Shown: positions 51,469 through 62,894 of the stretch, one piece after another
Position numbering within the stretch: position 1 is the first letter of the stretch
Layout: each line of letters opens with the position of its first letter
Assembly: GCF_905163445.1 (NCBI RefSeq)
Contig: NC_053195.1
Location: forward strand, 1,602,501 to 1,666,500
Direction: 5' to 3'
Source of the DNA: Pararge aegeria
Lineage: Eukaryota > Arthropoda > Insecta > Lepidoptera > Nymphalidae
Length of the DNA: 64,000 nucleotides
Made by a program: the position numbers and the translations under genes
Notes under the pieces: model-generated
What the model was told of the DNA's origin: nothing
Databases searched by the model: none
Seen by the model: only the letters and a program-made list of their open reading frames with translations

Positions 51469-53042
51469 AAATATTTTGTCTGTTCTTTTCACAACTTTTC
51501 CATCACTAAAAAGGCAGAGCTGATAACTTATTAAAATTATGCTTATTTAATTGAAGCTAGTTTAAATAACTTATGTTATAAAATATGAGGCCCATAGTTA
51601 GCAACCACGTTTCCAAGTCATCACTGCCAACACACACTGTAAGACGGCTCTAAGAACCGATGATGTCAAAAGATGCTCGAATGGTGACCCCGCAGTACTA
51701 AAGAAGCATTAGAAGACTTCCAACCAGTTAGACAAACGACACCAAGAGAGTCGCAAGGAGCTAAGGGATACAAACGGAAAATACCAAGAAATTTTTTAGC
51801 ATAATCACTGTCAATATCGCTACTCCTTGTTACCTGTACCAAACAGCAAACGTCATTTTATCGACCCGTGCCGGCCACAGATAAAAAGTGAATATATATA
51901 AAAGCGAGAGGCATGCAGGAGCTGAATTAATTAACAGAATTTTGACGTTGGCCGCGAACGGGACATTTCACTGACGTACGACAAATTCTTTATGTCTAGG
52001 AACTGTGCTATGCAACATTAATTAATTGGTCTAGTCTTAAACTATTAATTTATAATAGAATACTGATTTGAAATATGACTATGCGTGGCATTTTGGAAAT
52101 AATTATATTCTAAGAGAAATGTATTCACCTCTCATCAGAATACAATAACAAAAATATAAAAAATAAGATGAATATATTTACACAGATGATTTCGTATCAC
52201 CAAATACGCAAATTAAAAATAAAGTTATAGTTTTCTAGCTATACTACTATTTTTTTCAGTTGTACCTTCATTTTGTACGCATCGTAACGTCTATTGCTCT
52301 ATTTTTAAGCTAAATTGAGTTTACTAAGTTAATCTCAGTTAATAATTGGAACTTAATTTTGATGTTTTACACACTAAACTTTCCTGATACTTTAATGATA
52401 GTCTTATCACATATTTTCGCTGTAGAATTGTGACGCCTTAATTGTTCTCTAATGGAATTTCTTATCTGCACTTTACTGGGTCTTCTTTTAATAAGCAGTT
52501 CCTGATGTTAAGCGACTGGAATAAAATCGTTTATGCTTACCTCAACATGTAATCATTTCAATTAAAGACACTATACGGCAGTGTTACCAAAAGCTCTAAA
52601 TTTTCAAATTAATCAAAGGTCCTTTAAATCGAAAAAACTTCGATTTAAAAAGGTACGTTTCCACTTTTCACCTGTATTGCATAAAGCCATCCCCGCCCAC
52701 GCGCTTTATTGTCAAATCGTATGCTTACGGCGTTCATTATGTTTATGACGATCTACACTGTTCGACATATTGTAAAACTGACAGGGCCCGCCGCGCGTTG
52801 AATACAAAAAATAAATTTCCGTTTTTAAGACGTGTGGACTTACGAAATCCTGTCGAATTAAGGTTGGGCTGTGCCGGGCGTGGCGGAAATTGAGAGACCT
52901 TTTTGGAAATATAAATTGAATTCACATTTGACTTTGGATGTTTACGTAAACGCCAGTGTTCAATATACCGTGCACAGACTAAGCTCACTGCTAAAAATTG
53001 TTCATTTATCATGGCAAGATAAATTAAATAAATTTAAGTACA
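51469..53042. other. 1.6 kb without a recognised gene
   Basis: A TATATATAAAAGCG motif lies at 51892-51905, not accompanied by an exon. A perfect 11-bp hairpin, TTTAAATCGAA/TTCGATTTAAA, sits at 52623-52649. The 89-codon minus frame 53012-52743 has no domain. Confidence 0.4.
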
Positions 53043-53299
53043 TAAATAAATAAATATAATACGACAATACACACATCGCCATCTAGCCCCAAAGCAAGCG
53101 TATCTTGTGTTATGGGTACTAAGATGACTGATGAATATTATTATGAGTAATATACATAAATACTTAGAATATACATATAAACGCCCAGACACTGAAAACA
53201 TTCATGCTCATCACACAAACATTTTCCAGTAGTGGGAATCGAACCCACGGCCGTGGGCTCAGAATTCAGGGTCGCTGCAAACTGCGCCAATCGGCCGTC
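53043..53299 (-). mobile_element. SC copy, full length
   Basis: From ATAAATAAATAAATATAATA to GCGCCAATCGGCCGTC, with B box complement GTGGGAATCGAACCCACGGC intact. Confidence 0.9.
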
Positions 53300-53771
53300 A
53301 AGATGAGAAAATCTAGTGCCGAAACAGTTGCATGAATGAAAGGCTCTCAAAATAAATAAAATCAAAAAACAATAATATGAAAAGTTTATGTTTAGTGTAA
53401 ATTTAATTGTTTGCTGTGTATCGAACTTAATTTGTTTAGTTAAACAAATTTAAATTGTTGACAATTATGAAATACATATTTTTTTTAATTATAATTATAT
53501 ATTTAAAATTAAATACTGATTAATTTGTACTGGTTTCATACTAGTGCCTGAATTGTGTGTAATATTAAGTTGTTTTTCAATAATAATAATAAATTTATGT
53601 ACTTAATTAATAAATCTGGAGTAATTACATGAGCGCCGGTGCGCCACGTCATGGGTTTATTAAGAACTCGGTAAGCATAAACATAAGACAGGATAAACGA
53701 TAAATAAGCTTGGGTGCGAAACTATTGCTTTAACTAGGTTGCTTCTTAAATATTTTCAAATGACTATGTGG
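53300..53771. other. No gene seen
   Basis: AT-rich. Confidence 0.45.
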
Positions 53772-53942
53772 TTATACCAAAAAGAACATCCGGCTAAATT
53801 TGTTGTGGGCTTCTTCTTAGACCAGGGCGCGTTTGGAATCATCGTAGCTTTATTTAGATGGTAGTTATCGCCATCACTACTCACTATTCTGTGCTGTACA
53901 CACTTTGTATATCACTATTTGAATAAAGAAATATTTGACTTG
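53772..53942 (+). mobile_element. LF family LINE 3' end
   Basis: CATCCGGCTAAATTTGTTGT, CAGGGCGCGTTTGGAATCAT, TATCGCCATCACTACTCACT, ATTTGAATAAAGAAATATTT. Confidence 0.75.
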
Positions 53943-53994
53943 GACTTTGCCTTTGATACCATGAAATGTTTAACAAACCGAATGACTTAGAAGT

Positions 53995-54305
53995 ATAACA
54001 CTTTTGCGGTGAGTTCGGGGCGAGGAAAAGATCCTTGCTGCAGGCCTAGCATGGGTACCATGAGAAAATTATATCTTCTCTTTATCGTCTAACACTATGG
54101 AGAAAAGATGAGTAACGGGTACAGATGGCACATATGCTAGATATATAGTGCAATCGCGATGCAGAGTAACTACTCGAACTACTGCATTTCTTTATGATAC
54201 TGTGGTAGTATTTTATCATGTTACTTCATCTTCAACAGCCTATTATCCTTCCATTGCTGCGAACAGGCCCCTTCTATCATAGCAGGGATGGTTTTAGAAC
54301 AAAGA
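53995..54305 (+). repeat. Two unclassified repeat-like fragments
   Basis: GAGTTCGGGGCGAGGAAAAG with CTAGCATGGGTACCATGAG (53995-54065), and CAGCCTATTATCCTTCCATTG (54237-54257), which resembles the start of M/SG-type units. Weak. Confidence 0.3.
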
Positions 54306-55084
54306 CGAATCATCAATCTTATTTAAACAAATACATTTTCACCAGACAAGTAAGTGTTATGAAAATGTTTGATGATTCATATATTAGGTTTTATTATGCC
54401 AATACCTGTATTGCCTTTTAGTTTTAATATAATTGTTTGAACTGCCAAGAAACGGCAACGATAAAAATACACCAAACTCGGCTTAAGTAATTTTACAGGA
54501 AGAATTTATAGAAAACCGGCCAATAGAAAATACAAAAGTGATACAGACAAATTGATAAACCTTATAAAAGTCTTATCTTGGAACTTTCTAATGTGTGGAT
54601 GGTTTGTTATTGGGACTAAGACAGTTTGGTCTAGACTCTGCGTTCATCTGACTTATTTTCGTTGAGTCATAGGAATTTCTACTCCATTTAACCATAGTCT
54701 AGATATTAATCGGTCACGTAGTATGTACATAAATCGTTGCATATTACGAGCTCCATTCACGGAAATGTGCGCTATTTGAGTGACTTCATTGTGAACTTGA
54801 AGAACGAGGATAAAACACATATTATAATGGTTTTATTTTTTACCTACTTATCGTTGCTTAATCGAAAATAAAGAAGTATGGCACTACTGAATACAATAAC
54901 AGCTCAAGCGTGGTACTTTTTGTGTGGAAATGTGAAGTTTTGTCACTAGTGCTTTATACTTTCTCTTTTTCTTATTTACACTTGTTTTATACCCATCCTC
55001 CAATCAAATTTTTTGCTAACATTTCTGTCATCAAACCGATTGTAGCGCTGCTTTATTATAATTTATAATACTTTAGGTATTGGC
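54306..55084. other. No gene seen
   Basis: AT-rich, nothing recognised. Confidence 0.45.
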
Positions 55085-55335
55085 AGACCTCACACGCCTT
55101 TGAGAACATTATGGAAAACTCTCAAGCATGTAGATTTTCTCAGGCCTACTTGTAATAAAGTAATTTTGAATTTAGAATTTCCTGGATTTTGGTATTTTAC
55201 TTCACGGTTGAAGCAAGTGATATCTATTCAATTGATTAAAACGCACATAACTCTGATAATTTTGAGGTAGGGTTTGAACTAGTCCCTCCGAAAGGAAGGC
55301 TGAAGTAATAACCACTAGGCTATCAGTGCTACGTA
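55085..55335 (-). mobile_element. SA copy with a small insertion
   Basis: CAGACCTCACACGCCTTTGA, AACTCTCAAGCATGTAGATT, then about 60 foreign bases (CTACTTGTAATAAAGTAATT...), then CACGGTTGAAGCAAGTGATA and the head complement TAACCACTAGGCTATCAGTG. Confidence 0.75.
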
Positions 55336-55364
55336 AAGAATAACAATCCCTAACAAGTTATAGC

Positions 55365-55432
55365 CCAACCAGGTAATCGAACCTAGTATCTCGTAATCCG
55401 CTATCAAAATATACGCTAACCACTGCACTAAG
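55365..55432 (-). mobile_element. SG head
   Basis: B-box complement AGGTAATCGAACCTAGTATC and A-box complement CGCTAACCACTGCACTAAGG. Confidence 0.6.
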
Positions 55433-55689
55433 GTAACATATAATAGTATGTAGAAGCTATAAAACATGTGCTCATGTAAAGACGCCGATTGTCAGGGCAA
55501 GTACCTGACTGCAATCTTTATTATCTATAAAGGTCCCGAGGCTTTTATCTATGCCGATACTGTGTTAAGATTGCATTTTGATTGTGCATGGTTATGTGGA
55601 CCGATGCCAAGGGGATGTGAACTTGGGTAGGAATACCTATAGAATACACACGTTTGTATGGCGGCCATGAGGTGATGGCAGATCAGAAT

Positions 55690-55890
55690 ACAGTTGTCAC
55701 CACACCTACTCTTCCGTAGGGTGTCGTACGGCCACTAAGGGACAAGAACGGAAAACTGGCAGCAGCGTCCTTCTACCATCTAATGCAATCACTAATCAGT
55801 ATTCCCAGCGTGGTAATTATGGGCACACCCTTCGGCTAGGCAACCTCCGGAGGTTCAATAGCCTAGAACAGTTTCTAGGCTATTGAAAAC
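55690..55890 (-). repeat. Family M copy ending in a perfect hairpin
   Basis: TCTTCCGTAGGGTGTCGTAC, GGCCACTAAGGGACAAGAAC, TATTCCCAGCGTGGTAATTA. At the end, TTCAATAGCCTAGAA (55854-55868) pairs perfectly with TTCTAGGCTATTGAA (55873-55887). Just before it is the palindrome AACCTCCGGAGGTT (55842-55855). Confidence 0.7.
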
Positions 55891-57591
55891 ACATATTCTG
55901 TTTCATAAATTTAAAATGCATGTAAAAATTTTCAGAACGGCTTTCTCCAATTAAGCTAATGCTCTCCTACCGTCGATGCCAAAATTAGTATATGCCTTTC
56001 ACGTCAGTCTTATAGCGACTGTAGCGTCATCTAGTAGGAAACGTTGCAGTTTCGATCTACTTTGATAATTGATAATTCCTCCAAGTGTAGGTAAAAACAC
56101 TAATAAAAATTACAACATATTTTGTGTTATGGTTGACTTAAGACATTCTTTATTGTTAGGAGGAGTATTAACTACTATACCGAAATTGACATTAGCCCTT
56201 TCAATTTTATGACTCGTGCGACAAGGTGCTGTAATAAAATTCATAAAATTATGTATTAGATTCCAAAAAACTGCAGGTCAAAGGTAAAGCACGACATTTC
56301 ATAATATCTTTCAACCTAAGGTAATTTATTGTCTCTGAATTCTGTTAAGCTTCTAAAGAATGAATACGGGCATTAAAATAAATTGTCGAAGAGCTGAGGA
56401 ACGATTTTTTCAAAGTGCTTAATCCAGACGTGAGAAGATATTTTAAATTGAAATTCAAAGATGAAGAATAACTTAGAAGAGTATTGATATGATGGCTGCG
56501 ATTAGTCCTTAAGTCTCCGAGACCGAAGATAGCAAAGCTAAGTCTTGGTGATTTAAAAAGTAGTCAAAATTATCCCCAGCCTATTAATTTTCCACTACAG
56601 GCCACATCCCTCTTCACAAAATGAAACCTGAAACCCTTCATTCTACTCCAATGTGAAGTTGAGGGATCTTAGGGATATGCTCTTGTCGCAGTGTAAAGGT
56701 ATTAATAACCAAGATCGACATAGTTACTTGATCTCTAAGTCATGCTCATCATAACGTGCGAAAATAAACGGCACTAATTTCTTAACTCTGGGTGGGTTGC
56801 ATTGAAAATTGCTCATCATAAGATCTTGCACATGGAAAATGGTACCCGCATCAAAAATATTTTGACCGGTACAATCACTTTAATCAAATGCCTCACGAGC
56901 TCCTGGCCTATGAATAAAATGGCGTTTGAACACATTATAGGGACAAACGCGTAATATTACGGTCAGTTGATTTGCATAGGCCAAGAGTGGGTGATCAGGT
57001 CAAGGGTCAAAATACTACGATACAGTTTTCTTAAGAAACGTAAAATTCGTTTCATTTGTTTTCTGTCGATTTAAAATTTATGGCCGTGTTACGGACCGTT
57101 AATGTCTGATAGTTCCTCGTAAAACATTTTAATTGCCGTTCTATATTATAATTATGTTTTGTTCTATTTACATAAAATAAAATGACCACAAATACTTATC
57201 ATTTCTTTATTAGCATAAATAAATAGTTCAGTATGATATTGTACATAATAGTTTAGAATTTCAAAATCTACGAAATTTAATCTCTCATTGATTCTGATAT
57301 GGTACATTTGATTTAATTACTTATTCGTAATGAAATCAAAAGTACCATGACTTTCAATAGCAAAGTTGCGAAAGAGTCGTCTCCAATCAACGAATTTTAA
57401 GTAAATTAACTAAACGGACATAGTTTTACTAGAAACCTACCCGTAGATAGATTAAATAATTTTCAAGTAGGTATTTTACAAAGTTTTATGTGATGATTTT
57501 CATTTACAAATTCGCTTAAAACAATAATATTTTAATGTTGATGTCGCCATTTGTGCCATATAAAACTTTAATCAATACTTTATACTATTAT
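55891..57591. other. 1.7 kb with no gene or clear repeat
   Basis: AT-rich; no frame of note on either strand. Confidence 0.5.
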
Positions 57592-57653
57592 TATGAATGC
57601 GATAGTGCGTTTGTTTGTTTATCCATTACACCTTAACTAAGCAATAAACTGAC
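57592..57653 (+). repeat. Family V start
   Basis: ATGAATGCGATAGTGCGTTT then CACCTTAACTAAGCAATAAA; interrupted by SB at 57654. Confidence 0.5.
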
Positions 57654-57990
57654 GATCTCCCTGGCGCAACGTTGAGCGCTGTGAAATTAAATAGGAGGTC
57701 CCGGGTTCTATTTCCGGCAGTGGCAATTTGGGAATTTATAATTTCTGATTTTTCCTTGGTCTGGTGGGGTGGGAGGCTTTGGCTATGGCTAGTTACCACT
57801 CTACCGACAAAGACGTGCTGCTAAGCGATTTAGTGTTCCGGTGCGGTGTAGCGTAGAAACCGACTAGAGGTCAACTACAATACTCCCTAACAGGTTAGCC
57901 CGCTACCATCTTAGACTGCATCATCACTTTCAAGATTTCATCACTGCAAGACGTATTGCAGTCAAGCGCTAACTTGAAGTGCAATAAAAA
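57654..57990 (+). mobile_element. SB copy, full length, with 8-bp target duplication (family definition)
   Basis: GATCTCCCTGGCGCAACGTT (A box), GGTCCCGGGTTCTATTTCCG (B box), TACCACTCTACCGACAAAGA, TAGTGTTCCGGTGCGGTGTA, TAGCCCGCTACCATCTTAGA, GCATCATCACTTTCAAGATT, TTGCAGTCAAGCGCTAACTT, and an A-run. AAACTGAC occurs at 57646-57653 and again at 57991-57998. It inserted into family V. Confidence 0.9.
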
Positions 57991-57998
57991 AAACTGAC

Positions 57999-58618
57999 TT
58001 TAACGGGAATTGTAGAAGACCGTCATAAAAGTGGACGAAGAACGCGTTAATCAGCTGGATTTAAAATAATAATGTTTTAAGCGATGGTGGTAAGCCGCCA
58101 GATCGCGTGAACAGGGAACATAAATAAAGCCACACACTCTCCGCTCATCCATACGGGTCCGAACCGCCATATTTCACATAATATACTATGACAAATGTTC
58201 TAAGAATTTCGATTGTGCGTGTAGGCGTGGCGAAGTTTCTCACGGCCCCTGAATAATGAGGCGTTTCAATAATATTTTTCTCTATGGTTTTCTCTTATGG
58301 CTTTTATTAGAAGCAATTATGTCACGAGTAAGGATATGAAGGAGACGATAAATATAATTAATTAGAGCAGCTATATTGGTCCTCGATAGATCTTCTATTC
58401 TTGTAGAAGTTGTTGCATATGTCTGGTGGTTGCAGCCATCGACCATATTACAGGTCGAGAAGGTCCGCCAAGCGATGTAGCGTTCTAGGTCTAAGGGGTT
58501 TAAAAGCCTACAATAGGAATTGGCTTAATGTTCTTTCTAAGCACCTTTTAGGACCCACTTCAAGATAAGTGAGACTTCAATGCTCCAGATCTTCATAACC
58601 AACTGTATTGTATACTCC
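57999..58618. other. No gene recognised
   Basis: Unassigned; no convincing frame. Confidence 0.45.
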
Positions 58619-58922
58619 GACGGCCGATGGGCGCAGTTTGCAGCGACCCTGCTTTCTGGGTGGGTTCGATTCCCACTACTGGAAATTGTTTGTGTGATGA
58701 GCATTGCTGTCCTAGAACGCGTTGAACGACGACAATAAACGCGGTATAGCATGAATGTTTTTCAGTGTCTGGGTGTTTAAATGTATATTCTAAGTATTTA
58801 TGTATATTATTCATAATAATATTCATCAGTCATCTTAGTACCCATAACACAAGCTACGCTTACTTTGGGGCTAGATGGCGATGTGTGTATTGTCGTAGTA
58901 TATTTATTTATTTATTATTTTA
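58619..58922 (+). mobile_element. SC copy with a 43-bp insertion
   Basis: Head GACGGCCGATGGGCGCAGTT, B box GGGTTCGATTCCCACTACTG, then GTGATGAGCAT; 43 foreign bases (58705-58747) precede a second AGCAT, after which SC goes on as GAATGTTTTTCAGTGTCTGG to the TTTA end. Confidence 0.9.
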
Positions 58923-58974
58923 TTAAACTCGCCCCAAAAGACAATAACCATCGTCCATGAAAAAACCAATTGTT

Positions 58975-59055
58975 TGTGGTCCCTCACGATGTTTTCCTTC
59001 ACCGTTGAAGCAAGTGATATTTAATTGCTTAAATAAAAACGCACATAATAGTGAT
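58975..59055 (-). mobile_element. SA internal fragment
   Basis: CCCTCACGATGTTTTCCTTC, ACCGTTGAAGCAAGTGATAT, AAAAACGCACATAATAGTG. Confidence 0.75.
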
Positions 59056-59071
59056 TAGTAAGAATATTAAA

Positions 59072-59245
59072 TACTCGCTGTCCCGGCGAACTTCGTACCG
59101 CGGATCATATCTTTTTTTTTTTTTGATGAATGTTATATTTGAATACTTATCATCCTATTCACACACAGCGCTGATCTTCCGTGAAGCCAGACGTGATGTT
59201 TGGACGGTAGGCACTGTCAGAGCGACGCTTAAAAACTATGGGTAA
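59072..59245 (-). mobile_element. Helitron-like or MITE-type end, degraded
   Basis: TACTCGCTGTCCCGGCGAAC then TTCGTACCGCGG: the complement resembles ...TTCGCCGGGACAGCTAGT ends of lepidopteran non-autonomous elements, with CTAG mutated to CGAG. The 5' boundary is unknown. Confidence 0.35.
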
Positions 59246-59366
59246 AATAATACAATTTAAAGTATTATATAATTAAAAAATAAGAAGTATGCTTTAGGCA
59301 ATGGATTTCCACCATCACGTGGGCCATTATCATAGTCCGCCAATAGTTATTATTACTATATAAAAA

Positions 59367-59975
59367 AACACGTTGGGATTAACACCTAAGCCTTAAGTAG
59401 ATAGACAGTGGCCTGCTATTTTAGATTGTGTTACTTGCATGCCCTGTGCATAAGGCCTCGTTTAAAGGTTTTTGGTCTAATGCTTGGTCGGAATATAATA
59501 ACAATATTAATATTAGAAGTAAAAATAAACTGCAGTGCAGTTTACTAGGCTGCATAAAATTAGTAATTCATTTAAGGGTAATTGTACATCTTCTTATAAC
59601 AAATTACCAGAAGAAATCCTTGAGATGTCTCTGAATAAGTTTAAAGTTTATATAAAACGTAAGCTTATAGAAAAATCCTATTCTAATATTAAGGATTACA
59701 TGTATGATAAAAAAGCTTGGGTATGAATTGCTCTTACTTAATAGCTCAACATTAAATAGACTGTGATATGGTGATAACAAAAAAAAACCTGGCTTAGTTT
59801 GTTGTGGGCTCTTCTTAGACCAGGGCGCGTTTGGAACCCTCCTAGCTTTAGTTTTAAGTTAACGAATGCAGTTATCACCATCACTAACATTAGTGTAACA
59901 TATTAAATGTATGAACGCTTCATAACTGCCTGTAATAAGGTCTACATGAATAAAATATTTTTGAATTTGAATATA
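59367..59975 (+). mobile_element. 5'-truncated LF-family LINE with 18-bp target duplication
   Basis: 609 bp lie between two exact copies of an 18-bp AT-rich site (59349-59366 and 59976-59993, starting ATTATTACTATAT). The frame ending at 59726 gives NKLPEEILEMSLNKFKVYIK followed by KLIEKSYSNIKDYMYDKKAWV and a stop, a standard LINE ORF2 C-terminus (Jockey/CR1-like group). The 3' UTR 59770-59975 is the LF tail. This copy ties LF to its coding region. Upstream coding is frameshifted. Confidence 0.85.
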
Positions 59976-59993
59976 ATTATTACTATATAAAAA

Positions 59994-60442
59994 CAAACTA
60001 AAACTGAATAATAAACACGTGTATCCAACTGTTACTTAAAAACAATAAAATCATTTTTACTCACGACACGCTACCAATAAACATGGGTAGCATTTTCGTC
60101 CCCAGATTTCCTTGTATTTAAGATAAACTTATCACGTCGCAGCAAAATTAAAACAACTCAACAGTACGTTGCAGCTATTAAGGCACCCATTACACGATAA
60201 ACAATATTCCCGATCAGTTAGTGCTCCATTACTCCCCGCTAACATGTTCTCTGTAATCAAGATTGTGCTAACTAGCTTGTCGGCGGCGAAATTGTTGGCA
60301 GTCGTCTTTTTATACGTGTTCGCTAGGACGTTTATGCGTGTTTATGATAAGAGTGCTTTTGCGATAGTTCATATTCAAGAATAACCTTTATTTCAACGGG
60401 GTTATTCTGAATAATCCTTGTTTATACTCATATAAATAAAAG
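59994..60442. other. No gene recognised
   Basis: The 71-codon frame 60169-60384 has a hydrophobic stretch (IVLTSLSAAKLLAVVFLYVF). It has no homology I can name and no support as a gene. Confidence 0.3.
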
Positions 60443-60500
60443 CGGTGATAGCCCAGTGGGGAGGAGCTCGACTTTTCAGGGGCAGAGTTCGAATATGGAG
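60443..60500 (+). mobile_element. SA head only
   Basis: AGCGGTGATAGCCCAGTGGG, GAGGAGCTCGACTTTTC, GAGTTCGAATATGG: Pol III boxes kept, body gone. Confidence 0.7.
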
Positions 60501-61212
60501 CGTAGTATGGATTCAGTTTAAAAACGCGACCTTAAATGCTTTTTGCACTTTTCTATGTGATTTGCAATTTTTAGTTGAATTCAAATTATAAAGCTCTGCA
60601 AAATATGTTTTTTTTTATTTTATCCCAAAATTTTAATAAATATTAAAGAAAATCTCTCTCACAATTTACGCTAGAGGTACAAGAAAGTTTAACTAACTTT
60701 ATTTTTATACACTAACAGCGTAAGGTTTGCTCTCCGGCATTCTCAATAACAAAAGAGGTGATATATACAAATAAACCTTATTTCGACTATCCAACACTCT
60801 ATTTTAATCGCTATCAAAATTTGCTCTCCGGTCCGAGCCGGTATGTGTGAACGGATACTAACACCAGACATAAAGGGTGTACAGCTACAGAACATTTGCC
60901 ATGCATTTTAGGTACATGCATGCCGCTGATTTTCAGCAGAGACCCGAGTGACGATACGGCAAATTAAATAGATAAATAAAAATAAAGAAATGAACAAAAT
61001 AAAGTGAAGCACTGGTTTTTCCCATTAAAGTAATTAAATTGATAAAAGCAGCAAAATTATGATTATATTAAAAAATAATAAAAAATCAGAAATACTGTAA
61101 ATGTATCATATAAACTATTTGAGAATCTCAGTTTAACTTAGTAAACGCTCAAATAAACGTAAGATGCGTAGTTCAATGTACAATTTCAAACGGCTACAAT
61201 AATTAATGAGGC
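60501..61212. other. No gene seen
   Basis: GCCGCTGATTTTCAGCAGAG near 60922 resembles 21777-21796; otherwise AT-rich. Confidence 0.4.
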
Positions 61213-61765
61213 TTAGAATGGTACAGTTAACAAGGTGTCACGTTATGTAACATAAACTTCGAGCTGTATCTTCTTCATCAGGCCTATATCTTAAACGCGA
61301 GCTACAAAACCAGTAAATAGAAACACAAATTTTACGTAATTTTCATGTCCCATTCATAGTACAAACTGCAGACGAACGCCATTGATACACTTACAGTCAT
61401 GGAATCAAAGGAACTGAATATTATTTTACAATCACAATTAAAATAAAGTACTTTATATGCCACCATATTCAGTTCCTTTGGTTCTAATACAATACCACTA
61501 CAGTAGTGTCTTTTATTTTCTCTGTTCTATAATGTTTAAGGTTTAATTTTTAATCATATTTCAATATCATGCTTTCAATCGGGAAAATCCGTTTCATATG
61601 ATATGCCTAGTACAAAACATCTACATACAAATCAACAGGAATACACTTAAAAACTAAATAACATAACATTTTGTGGGTACCCACAAAATCAAACAAAAAA
61701 AAAATTTTGTTCATGTCTGTCCAGTAGTTTTACCAGTAAATCCTCCTTTAGAATGGTACAGTTAA
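61213..61765. repeat. 517-bp segment between 18-bp direct repeats
   Basis: TTAGAATGGTACAGTTAA occurs exactly at 61213-61230 and 61748-61765. Between them are an inverted repeat, CAAAGGAACTGAATAT (61406-61421) with ATATTCAGTTCCTTTG (61465-61480), and a perfect 22-bp palindrome with half-site ATTTTGTGGGT (61668-61689). No ORF. It may be a retroposed insert with target duplication, or a local duplication. Confidence 0.7.
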
Positions 61766-62111
61766 TAAAATATGATACACTTATAATATTTAGCACATTT
61801 CCATGGCGCCGTGTATCTTCGGTTCTTGTATATCAACGACGGGCACATAAATCGAGTGGGTTTACTCGGAATGGTTATTTCACCTCATTTGCATACCCAC
61901 TGAACTATGACTGCGACACTTGATGGACGCAATAAATTCTTTCCGCTGGTGATATCTTGGCATCGAATCAATTTGTTAACTTTGAATGTTACCACCGTAG
62001 ATATATCTGACAAGATACGGCGAAAGTTTCGCTTAGTCGTTTTCCATAGCAAATAAAACTAGTGCCATCTATTTAAGATTCTTTTGCCAGCGTTGTGTTT
62101 TAAAAAAAATC
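61766..62111. other. No gene seen
   Basis: Nothing recognised. Confidence 0.4.
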
Positions 62112-62182
62112 TTAGTGGCTGGTAACCGGCCTAAGCGACTAAGCGTTCCGGCACGATATGGCGTAGATTTTAACTGGAAAAC
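62112..62182 (+). mobile_element. SB internal fragment
   Basis: TTAGTGGCTGGTAACCGGCC, CTAAGCGTTCCGGCACGATA, TGGCGTAGA. It lies directly upstream of a second SB copy. Confidence 0.65.
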
Positions 62183-62186
62183 GAAG

Positions 62187-62478
62187 TAACGACCTCCATG
62201 GCACAACGGTGAGCGCTTTTATTTTAAGTTGGAAGTCCGACAAGGAACTCAGGGCTTAAATAATTATTTCCGAATTTAGTCTAGTCTGGTGTGGTGCGAG
62301 GCTTCGGTTATGGTTACCTTACCGACAAAGACGAGCCGCAAAGCGATTTAGGGCTCCAGTAAGATGTTGTGAAAAAAAAGTAGGGCTAATATAACTGCCA
62401 TACTTCCTAACAATGATCACTTATCACCAGGTAAGATTGCAGTCAAGGGTTAACTTGTAGTGTTATTACACTAAAATA
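62187..62478 (+). mobile_element. SB copy
   Basis: GTAACGACCTCCATGGCACA, ACGGTGAGCGCTTTTATTTT; the B box is lost (AAGTCCGACAAGGAACTC). Then ACCTTACCGACAAAGACGAG, TATCACCAGGTAAGATTGCA, TCAAGGGTTAACTTGTAGTG and an A-rich end. Confidence 0.85.
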
Positions 62479-62894
62479 AAAATAAAAGTTCCGAATTGGT
62501 AACCTGGTTACATAAAAGTTTACATTCAAGGTAACACAAATTACGAACGTTAGAATGTTACATCAGGTATCAAGGTCTAACTATGAGATGGACAGATTAA
62601 TCGCACCTCTTGACTGACAGACAGTTTACTCTTCAGAGTATGCTATTTGTAATTCAAAATAACAATTTCCCACAGCTAAAAGTGATAGGCATTCAATGCT
62701 CATAATATTTAAGTTACCGCACTGTGTCTAGCGTTTTTAAACATATAACAATTGCTTGGTTAAAAATAAATTCATTTATTTATTTCTCAAGTTAAAAATA
62801 CATTTTTGGTTGCTAAAAACACCGTTTCGCAGCTTACTTGACCACTGCATGTACGAGTATATCACTTAATATAAACTAAGTATATTTAATGATA
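62479..62894. other. No gene seen
   Basis: Nothing recognised. Confidence 0.4.

Noticed and set aside
51885..51910. TATATATAAAAG as a core promoter
   Set aside because: No initiator, downstream element or coding exon seen; such AT strings are expected by chance in this composition.
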